Shown: positions 30,801 through 38,600 of the stretch, piece after piece
How the letters are laid out: every line of letters starts with the position of its first letter
Numbering within the stretch: the stretch's first letter is position 1
NCBI GenBank assembly: GCA_903921455.1
Contig: CAIXPZ010000130.1
Span: 1-53,816 of the forward strand
Origin: an uncultured Verrucomicrobia subdivision 3 bacterium
Lineage (GTDB): Bacteria; Verrucomicrobiota; Verrucomicrobiae; Limisphaerales; UBA11358
Length of the DNA stretch: 53,816 nt
Direction: 5' to 3'
Made by a program: the position numbers and the translations under genes
Notes under the pieces: model-generated
What the model saw: only the letters and a program-made list of their open reading frames with translations
Databases searched by the model: none
Told to the model about the DNA's origin: nothing

Positions 30801-33800
30801 GGCGGTGGCGCAGTTGTTATTGCCGCTGAACGTCAGCGCGCCGCTGCCGCTCTTGCTGATGCCGCCGCTGCCGTTGACCAGGGCGGTGATGGTGGCGTTC
30901 GCATTGGCCACAATGGGCAGCGGATTGCCGATCGCCCAGATGGTGTTAGTGCCCGCCAGCGTGTAACTGCCGCCGCCGGTGGTATTGAATGCGAGGCTCA
31001 AGGGCGTGACGTCATTGGTCAACGTGACGGTGCAATTGGTCGCGGTGTTCACCCCGAACACGGCGGTGTTGTTGTCCTGCCACGCCACGTTGCCGGTGCC
31101 GTCCGACCAATTGGTCGCGGTCCCGCCCCAATTGCCGCCGCCATCCTGCACGCCGGCCACCGTGGGACGCGAATCCCAGCTCAACGCGGGAACAACGGTC
31201 AGCGTGGCGGCGCTACTGGTCGCACTGCCGTTGCCGGCGGTGAGGCTGACCGTGTAGCCACCGCTGTTGGTGAGTTGCACATTGTTCAAGGTCAGCGTCG
31301 AGTTTGTCGCACCGAGGATATTTGTTCCGTTGAATTGCCATTGGTAGTTGAACGGCGGCTGGCCCATCACGCCGGCGCTGAAGGTGACGCTTTGCCCAAC
31401 GCTCGCCCGCGCGGCGGCCGGCGAGACGGTGACGGCGGGCACCCCGACGACGTTGCCCACGAGGCTGAGGCTGTCGAAGGTGGCCCAGTGCAGATTGGGA
31501 TTTGAGGACTGCGCCGCATAGGTGAACAGCCCCACAAAGGGCGTGGGGCCGAAACTGGAAAGCGTGTTGCTCCACACCTGGCTCCAGTTCGCTCCATCGG
31601 TGGAGATGGAGCTGTAAAAAATATCGCCGACGCGAACGATTTTATACCAGCGATTGGCCCCGCCGAGATTGGCCGACCACGCGTTGGCGTCACCGTTACC
31701 AAGGCGCATCGTGTCGTCCTCGTAGTAAGTGCCACCGCCGACCGAGCTGAACAATTCCGTTGACCGGGTGGATCCGCCGTCACCGAGCGGCTGGCCCACC
31801 GTCAGATTGGTAGTGCCACGGATGATGATGCCGGCGCGCCAGGCGCCATCCGGCAAACGCCCATCCGTTGAGGCCACATTGGGCGTCAGGGCGGCGAGAT
31901 GCGCGATAAAGGTGAAGTCGCCGGACACCTGACGAGTCAGTAAATTGAGGTAATCCCCCATCAGGGTGACTTCGCCACCCTGAACCCGGGCGGCGGTCGG
32001 ATAGTTGTGATATTGCAGCGGCGTCAACTGCCAGGGGGCGACATTCATGTTGGTCGTCGTTGCCAAAGTCTGCGGCGTGGAATCCACCGAATAGCCGTTG
32101 TTGTAAAACAGCCGCGCCCGCAGCCAGTTCGTCGCGGCGGGTCCGTAGAGCGCATTCACCGAATAGGGATTGGCAGCGGACTGCCCCAGAGAATATTTGC
32201 CCACGTAGTATTGAACCTGATTCACCGCCGCCCCATTGGGCGTGAGCGCGGCGGAGAGGAGAATATTGGAACCGCAAATCGTGCTCGCATTGACCGGCGT
32301 GGCCAGCGTGACCACCGGCTCACTCCCGCCCGGCATGCGGAACCACGCGCTGACCGGCACGATTTTTTTGGCGAGGCCGGGGCCTTCATAAGCCACCCAG
32401 ACATCATCCCAATATGTCGTCTGCCCGCGCTGTTCGGAGAAGGCGTATTGCACGCTGACGGCATGATACCCCGCGGCCAAGGCAATCCCGCCGCTCTTGT
32501 CCGCGCGCTGATGCAAGTCGTCGAAGTTGACAACCTCCACGCCGTCCACGATCAGCTTGCTGGCGTCATAGGACGTGAGCGTGAAGGCATAAAGGCCGTT
32601 GCTGGGCACCTGAATGAAACCGGTGTCGTTGAACGCGTATTCGCTCCGGCGGGTGCGAATGGTTGTGTCCACATCGTCCACGGCGCCCTGCAGCACCGGG
32701 GTCAGCGCCGAAAAATCCGGGAGGTTCGACCACACCACACCGCTGCCCGCCTCGTAGTATTTGTAGGCAAGACCGCTGACCGCGCCCACCACGTTCGTCG
32801 CCGGAGAGAGGGCGGCGGTGCCGGGAGTGATGAGGATGGGCGGGTTGGTGTTGTCAAAAATATCCGAAATCGTCAACCGCATATAAGGCGTGGCCACGCC
32901 GGAAATATTCAGCAGCTTCTGGCGCGTCTCCGGCTCGCGCTCGAAGAACGTCACCGCCGGCGAACCCGTGTAGCCGGCGTTGTTGAACACCTCGATCTGG
33001 TAGCCCAACTGCGGCGAACTGGTGTTCGGCGATTGCCACTGCACCAACAGCTGTGCGCCGAGCACGCTGGCGCTCGAACTACTGACAATGATGGGATCAA
33101 AGGGCGGCGTGGCCGGCTGATTGGTGATCGTCACCGTCACGCTGCCGCCGGGCATATTCGTCAGATAACGCTGGCCCACGGGATCCAAGCCGGTCATGCC
33201 GCCATCCGACCACGCGATGGCCGCAGTGCCATTCTCAATCAAGCCGCCATATCCCGCGCCCCCGTTCCAAGCGATGTTGATCTGATTCGCCCGTTGAATG
33301 GTGGTGGCCGACTGGCCGTATTGATGCGCGAACGCATTGCGAAAGTGGAACGCGCGAAAACCGCTGGGGCCAAGACCCTCGATGAATCCGCCCAAGCCCG
33401 TCACGCCCGTCGCCGCGAACGGCGTCTGGTAGGTGGACTTGTGATACCACACACCGGTAGTGCCCTCCCGCTGCCATTCGCCCGCATATCCGACGTGCGG
33501 CGTACCATCCGCCGGCTGCCAGCAACGCACGGCAAAACGATACCAGACGTTCGTTAAAATTCCAAACGGCGGCACGCCGGTGGTGCCGGCCGAAGTTCCC
33601 TCGGCACCATCCGTGTCATGACCGGTTTCCGTTGTGCCCAGATACGCGATCTTAAGGCCGTCATCCGGATTGATCGGGTTGCTGATCGGCCACGTAGACC
33701 AATGCGACCAACCGCTCCCGGCCGTCCCACCGTTGCCAAAGCCGGTGTAGAAATCAAACGCTGCGCCTTCCGTGCTGACGACCGGATAACCGTTGCCGAG

Positions 33801-33968
33801 AAAGGGACTCCAATTGCCGCCGGAGAAGAAGGGGCGACGCTCCTCGACCATCACCCAGCTGAGCGTGCCCGTGGTATTATAGCTGCGCCCGTCGGCGTGA
33901 GCCGAGAACGTCGAGAGGCCGAGCACCAACAGACCAAACACGACCCGAAGGGAGCGAACATTCAACAT
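27834..33968 (-). CDS. Giant secreted DUF3472-PA14-PATR protein, 2044 aa
   Basis: An intact paralogue of the two giants upstream. The start at 33968 is chosen because it gives a signal peptide (MLNVRSLRVVFGLLVLGLS..., cut after SAHA) and follows the previous gene by 23 bp; the frame is open to 34097. In order: a DUF3472-like domain (WYRFAVRCWQPADG, GTTGVWYHKSTYQTP) in the first 250 residues; a beta-sandwich; PA14 (YKYYEAG...LIVDGVEVVNFD...YHAVSVQYAF) at about 385-560; an Ig-like domain; a concanavalin-like domain (FIAHLAAL, WRAGIIIRG); an Ig domain; two PATR blocks separated by FN3; one InlB B-type repeat; and the shared C-terminal domain ending FYRVQSR. DUF3472, PA14 and concanavalin-like folds are all candidate glycan-binding modules, so it may capture substrate for the GH2 and GH29 enzymes encoded just behind it. 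It lacks a transport barrel. Confidence 0.9.
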   Translation of the reverse strand: MLNVRSLRVVFGLLVLGLSTFSAHADGRSYNTTGTLSWVMVEERRPFFSGGNWSPFLGNGYPVVSTEGAAFDFYTGFGNGGTAGSGWSHWSTWPISNPINPDDGLKIAYLGTTETGHDTDGAEGTSAGTTGVPPFGILTNVWYRFAVRCWQPADGTPHVGYAGEWQREGTTGVWYHKSTYQTPFAATGVTGLGGFIEGLGPSGFRAFHFRNAFAHQYGQSATTIQRANQINIAWNGGAGYGGLIENGTAAIAWSDGGMTGLDPVGQRYLTNMPGGSVTVTITNQPATPPFDPIIVSSSSASVLGAQLLVQWQSPNTSSPQLGYQIEVFNNAGYTGSPAVTFFEREPETRQKLLNISGVATPYMRLTISDIFDNTNPPILITPGTAALSPATNVVGAVSGLAYKYYEAGSGVVWSNLPDFSALTPVLQGAVDDVDTTIRTRRSEYAFNDTGFIQVPSNGLYAFTLTSYDASKLIVDGVEVVNFDDLHQRADKSGGIALAAGYHAVSVQYAFSEQRGQTTYWDDVWVAYEGPGLAKKIVPVSAWFRMPGGSEPVVTLATPVNASTICGSNILLSAALTPNGAAVNQVQYYVGKYSLGQSAANPYSVNALYGPAATNWLRARLFYNNGYSVDSTPQTLATTTNMNVAPWQLTPLQYHNYPTAARVQGGEVTLMGDYLNLLTRQVSGDFTFIAHLAALTPNVASTDGRLPDGAWRAGIIIRGTTNLTVGQPLGDGGSTRSTELFSSVGGGTYYEDDTMRLGNGDANAWSANLGGANRWYKIVRVGDIFYSSISTDGANWSQVWSNTLSSFGPTPFVGLFTYAAQSSNPNLHWATFDSLSLVGNVVGVPAVTVSPAAARASVGQSVTFSAGVMGQPPFNYQWQFNGTNILGATNSTLTLNNVQLTNSGGYTVSLTAGNGSATSSAATLTVVPALSWDSRPTVAGVQDGGGNWGGTATNWSDGTGNVAWQDNNTAVFGVNTATNCTVTLTNDVTPLSLAFNTTGGGSYTLAGTNTIWAIGNPLPIVANANATITALVNGSGGISKSGSGALTFSGNNNCATAGGTFINGGSLVLNATAWGSYAGGGIFINNGSTFKVTQVGGGYRYDFAGDTFTFDAGGGGTIDTSSGVNFVFTGGNTFVTSGGAPDLIIGSSGLNLNGSTATFNVTRGTGVSDLKAAAYLWNGGSVVKNGNGILELAATNTYTGSTTVNAGALWVNGRTAAGAVMVTNSGTLGGTGSISGPTTISAGGTLSPGTTNIGTLTISNALTLSGSALLHLNRSAGTGDQVRGVTTVTYGGTLTVTNLAGTFAAADTFTLFNAAVYAGSFTGINLPVLNAGLAWDVSGLSASGAVAVVAFTGVNPPASAPSNLTATPVSTNQMMLTWSAVSNATTYVLSRDGTPLATLTGTNYLDGGLSGGTTYCYTVAAVNPGGSSAASPSACATTPILGATLTWDANGGTSSAQDGSGTWGGGSVNWLYGAGDLVWADGNAAAFGVNTTTNCTVTITSDVTPAGIIFNPTGGGSYTLAGGGGGINLAGAPVITASNNATIGAVLKGTGSLAKAGGSALILSGANTYTGDTVVNGGTLVANQNNGSFNASAFHGAVTVNRGGTLALSNNPTGWGGGLTALNVNGGTVTGNGGLGAFAVTYNLTGGTIAGSARLDLGSYNSVSGTINSLASSNTSVINNSQGILLRPDSGQTGYLITTEAGTTSSGVDLHINMPIAQNGSACSLIKAGAGTLRLTAASTYTGPTTISNGTLLVSGSLAAGSAVTIQTNGTLGGTGTINGGVTNAGTLAPGTNGIGKLSFGSGLNLTGGSRTIMELSRNGGVPTNDLAAVTGTLTQGGSLIVTNLGTNALALGDSFKLFAAGAYSGAFASLTLPALTNGVSWKTNTLPTNGTLSLVVATCTLAYAAGPNGALSGGTNQIVNFGANGTAVTAVPNPGSYFVNWSDSRTENPRTDWLVTNDLAVMANFAVTAQPVVTNASLAVSRTSFTLAGSGSPNAAYVLLTATNLPPSAWLPVQTNSANAGGVFSFTDLNASNYQQRFYRVQSR

Positions 33969-33991
33969 ATAGGCTTTGGTAAAAAATATTT

Positions 33992-35635
33992 TCAAGGCAC
34001 CAGCCCCACACGGTAGTAGCCCAATGAATTGGTCGCGGGAACCGTGACCGCGAGGGGAGAGGCGGCAAGCGAAACGATGTCGGTCACCAACGACCACGGG
34101 CCGGGCGCCGGCAGGACGGGCGTGGATTCGACCCGGTAGTGCAAGCCCACGACCCCCGCAAACTGAAAATTGAAGCCCCCACCGGAGACGCCCATAACGG
34201 GCAGGATCACCGGCGGCACCGGCGGCACGGCCACAAAGTTGGCCGTCACGTTCACATTGTTTGTCACGCCACTGTCCACCCGCGGATTAGCAGTGGCCCC
34301 ATCGCTCCAATTCGTGAAGGCGGAACCCGGGTTGGGATTCGCGGTGACGGCCGTCCCGCTGCCGCCGTAGTTCACCGTCTGGTTGGTCACGCCCGTGAGA
34401 TTCCCATTCGTCCCCGCCGCATACGTCAGCGTATACGTGTTGATCCCAAAGTTCGCCGTCACCGTGAGATTGCTCGTCACGTTCGCATCCGTCCGCGGAT
34501 TCGCCACACTGCTATCGCTCCAGCTCACAAAATGATAGCCCGTGGCCGCCACCGCCGTCACCGCGCTCCCGTTCGTGCCATAGTTCACCGTCTGCGGACT
34601 CGCCCCGCTGATCGCCCCATTCGCCCCAGCATTGTAAGTCAGCGTATACGTCAGATTGCTCACCACGATCGTCCCGTTCACCAGCAGACTGTTCGTGCCC
34701 CATTTCAAACCCGCGGACAACGCGGGCAGCGTCACGTTGGTGAACCCGCTGCTGAAGGTCCCCGCGTTGAACAGCTTGAAACTGTCGCCCGCCACCAGCG
34801 CGTTGGTCCCGATGTTCGTCACCACCAGCGAGCCACCCTGCGTCAAGGCGCCGCTGATGATGCCCACATCGTTGGTCGGCACCCCACCGTTCCGGCTCAC
34901 TTCCATCACCGCCAGCCCCGCCAGGACAAGGTTATTGCTGATCGTCAGCGTGCCGATGCCGCCGTTGCCCGGCGCAAACACGCCGCCCGCCTGAACCGTC
35001 ACCGCGCCTTTCACATTGCCGGTGCCACCCAACGCCCCGCCGGCCGCCACGGTCACCGCGCTCCCCGCTGCCAGCGTCCCATTCACCAGCAACGCGCCAC
35101 CATTAACCGTGGTTGTGCCGGTGTAGGTGTTCGTCCCGCCCAGCATGAGCGTGCCGGCACCGGTCTTGACCAACACGCCGCCGGTGCCGCTGATCACGCC
35201 CGCAAAGGGTGACGGCGAGGTATTATCGCCGCCCACGGTGAGGGTCTTGGCGCCGAGGGTCACATTACCGCCCGTCGCGCCGCCACCAGCCAGCGAACCA
35301 ATGGACAGACTATTCACGCTGGCATCCAGCGTCACGCCGGCGGTGTTGGCCAGAACAAACGCCGTGCCGAAGGCAGCGCTGCCGGCGGTATAGGTGGAAA
35401 CGGTGCCCTGAACGATATTGATGGTGCCGCCACCGGTCACGGCGGTGTTGTCCAGAATGAACTTATTGGCGCCGGTCTTGGTGAGCGTGAAGCCGGCCAG
35501 ATTCAAGGTGTCGGCGGCGTGACCGGCGTTGACCATGTAGATATCGCCGCTCCCGCCGAGGGTGGCATTGGCCGCGAGGGTGAGGTTGGGCAACTGCCGG
35601 TTGCCGCTGGTGCCGCTGGCGCCATTGTTGACCAC
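33992..35635 (-). CDS. 3' portion of a frameshifted DUF3472-PA14-PATR giant (547 aa)
   Basis: This frame opens at a GTG and has no signal peptide. Its first residues continue the PATR repeat that is cut off in the frame upstream. Adding one G to the G7 run (C7 on the plus strand, 35635-35641) joins the two frames as ...GQGGVVNNGASGTSG..., giving one product of about 2118 aa. It contains PATR repeats (GNVTLGAKTLTVGGDN, GTNTYTGTTTVNGGAL), two InlB B-type repeats ([16 protein letters not shown]) and the C-terminal domain ending YYRVGLVP. On its own it is unlikely to be translated as a stable exported protein. Confidence 0.8.
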   Translation of the reverse strand: MVNNGASGTSGNRQLPNLTLAANATLGGSGDIYMVNAGHAADTLNLAGFTLTKTGANKFILDNTAVTGGGTINIVQGTVSTYTAGSAAFGTAFVLANTAGVTLDASVNSLSIGSLAGGGATGGNVTLGAKTLTVGGDNTSPSPFAGVISGTGGVLVKTGAGTLMLGGTNTYTGTTTVNGGALLVNGTLAAGSAVTVAAGGALGGTGNVKGAVTVQAGGVFAPGNGGIGTLTISNNLVLAGLAVMEVSRNGGVPTNDVGIISGALTQGGSLVVTNIGTNALVAGDSFKLFNAGTFSSGFTNVTLPALSAGLKWGTNSLLVNGTIVVSNLTYTLTYNAGANGAISGASPQTVNYGTNGSAVTAVAATGYHFVSWSDSSVANPRTDANVTSNLTVTANFGINTYTLTYAAGTNGNLTGVTNQTVNYGGSGTAVTANPNPGSAFTNWSDGATANPRVDSGVTNNVNVTANFVAVPPVPPVILPVMGVSGGGFNFQFAGVVGLHYRVESTPVLPAPGPWSLVTDIVSLAASPLAVTVPATNSLGYYRVGLVP

Positions 35636-38600
35636 CCCCCCTGCCCGCTGGTGCCGGAACCGGCCAGCGTCACGCCATAAAAAAAGTCGTTGCCGGCGGC
35701 CTTGCCGTTGATGTCCACGGTGGCACCACTCAAAATAGTGATGGTGGTGGCGGCGGCGTTAAAGGCCCCGAATGCGCCCGCCGTCGTGCTGCCGATCCCA
35801 TCGATCACCAGTCCGCCATTAACCGTCGTGCCACCGGTGTAGACATTGGCGCCGCTCAAGGTCGCCACCCCGGCGCCATTTTTTAGCAGGCCGCCGGACC
35901 CGGAAATGAGGCCGGACACCACGTTGGTGCCCGCGCCATCCAGCGTGAGATTGAACCCAGCATTGGTCACGGCGCCACTGACGGTGAGGGTGCCGTTGCT
36001 GCTGACGAAGGACTGCGGAGCGGACAAGGTGGTGCCAATGGCCCACGTGTTGTTCCCCGCCAGGTTGGCCAGGCCCCAGAGCAGCGTCAGGGGATTGCCC
36101 GACACGGCAATGCCGCCATTATTGAAAACCACCTGGCCAGCGGACGTAAGCAGATTGTTCGTGTTATTCAAGCGCAAGGCCCCTTGAAAGGTCAGCGACT
36201 GGCCGTTGACCGGCAGCGTCCCGTTCCAGTTGGACGCCGTGCTCCAATAGCCATCCGAACCGCCCCCGTTCCAAAGGCTCAGGCCGTTGGTCACAATAGT
36301 CAGCGTGCCGTTGGTGGCGAGATTGCCGGCATCCCAGAGCATCCCCACCGGCAGCACCGGCAAATTGAGGCTGCTGAAGGCCCCGCTGTAGCTGGACGCG
36401 CTGAAGAGAGTGAAGGTGTCGCCGGCGGCCAGCGAGCCGCCGCTCAGATTGGTAACCACCAGCGAACCCCCGAACGCCAGCGGATTGCCGGTCACCACCA
36501 GCCGGCTGCTGACGGGAGTTGCTCCCTTGAAGACCGCCAACTGCAAGGCGCCCGCGAGCGTCGCATTGGTCACCGTAAGAGAGTTAGTGCCGCCAAAAAC
36601 GACCGTGCTGCCGGCCGCGGCATTCAGCGCGGCCACGGCCTGGTCGAATCCGTTCAGCGCCAGCTTCGCCCCCGAAGAGACCGGCACATTGGCATTGACC
36701 CCGAGGCAGTTCGGGGTGCCACAAATGACGGTGCCGCCTTGCAGCTGAACCGCGGTGTTGGCGCTGGTGGCCGTGCCATTCAACACCAACGAACCGGCGC
36801 CACGCTTATAAAACCCGAGGCTGCCCACGTTCAGCGGGCCGTTGATGGTGAGGTCCCCGGCGGCCGTGTTGGCCCCGGCATCCACCTGAACCGACATGCC
36901 ATAGCCGGAGCTGACCAGCTGGAGGTTGGGATCCAAGAGCGACCCCGAGGCGGCGGAGCTACACCAGAGGCCGTTGCCCCCAATATCAAAGGTGCCAATG
37001 CTAGCGAGACCAGAGCCGTATTGCCGGAGGGTCGTCGGGGCCACCAGCAGGGCAATCTGACCGCTGGCGTTATAAGTCTTCCCGCCTTTCAGATAGAATC
37101 CGCCGGGATCCGCCGTGGCATTGCCGTTGATCGTCAACCCGGTCGCGGCATAACCGCCACCGGTGCTGTAACCAATCCGGAGCGTGGCCCCCTGCGCCAC
37201 GGCGTAGGGCGCATCCCCGGACTTATTCTGAACCTCGAGGGCGCCCGCACTCACGATGGCCGTGCCGGTGATCGGGTTGGCGGCGCTCAAGATCAGACAA
37301 CCCGCGCCGGTCTTGGTAAAGCCCTGCGTGCCGGCGAGCACGGCGCTGATCAGATTGGTGGCGCTTTTGACGGCGAGATTGGGCGTGCCGCTACTGACGG
37401 CCAGCGTCAGCGGCCCGCCGCTGCCATTGGTGAGCGTCCAATTGTGTCTGGCGGCGGGGTTCAAATCGTCAAAGACCAACGTGCCCACGGCGTTCGACCC
37501 ATTGAGCGAGACGATCGGATTCGCACTCAAATTCAAGGTGCTGAAATCGGCGGCAGCATCGGTGCCGCCGGCGATGAGACCGCCGCTCCAGTTGTTGCCG
37601 ACCGCCCAGGAACCGCCGTTCAGGTTGGTCCAGACACCGGAGCCAGCCGGAGCCGTCAGCAACAGGATGGCCGGCGCACTGGTAATGCTGTTGGCAACCA
37701 CCGTATAACTGCCGACATCGGCGGGCGCGACACTGGTGATGGTATAGGAGATGTTGGTGGCAGTGGGAATATTGGTTCCATTCAACTGCCACTGGTAGCC
37801 GGCAGGAACCGGGCCGATGACCGAGGCCGTGAACGTTGCCGGCAGTCCGCCGATGACCGCGTTGGTCAAAGGACTGATGGACACGCCGGGCGCCCCCAGG
37901 ACGTTCGTGCCGGTCAGGCTGACGCTGTCGAAGCTGGCCCAGGGAATATTCGGATTGGAAGACGGGCCGGCATAGGTGAAAAAGCCGGCGTAGATCGTCA
38001 GGCCGAAGTCCGCAAGCCCATCGGTATTGACCACGGTCCAATTCACGCCGTCGGCAGAAACCGAGCCGGTGAAGGTATTGCCGACGCGCTGGAGCCGGAA
38101 CCATTTCTGGCTGCCAAGACTGCCCGAGGAATAGCCGCCGCCGCCGTTGACCATCGTTTCATCCTGATAATACGCCCCACCACCCACCTGGCCAAATACG
38201 GCGGTGAACGGCGCGGTATTGGTGTAGCCCCACGGATACCCCGGCACCATGTTGGTGTTGCCGCGCAAAATGATGCCCGCCTGCCAACCAGAATTCGGCG
38301 TCGAACCATCGGGCGCCGCCGCCGTGCCGGGCAGCCCCGCCAGGTGGGCGATCAAAGTGCAATCGCCACTGATCTGCCGCGTCAGCAAGTTCACCCCATC
38401 GCCAATGACCGAATACGTGTTGCCCTGGATACTCGCACCGCTGGGATAATAGTGGTAGAACACCTGCCCAAACTGCCAGGGGGCCAGCGCCATGTTCGTG
38501 GTATTCACCCAATTGACAGCAGAATCCAAAAGGTTGCTGCCGTTGTAAAACAGGCGGGCGCGGAGCGCGTTGGTCGGGCTGGCCCAGAAAAAGGAATTCA

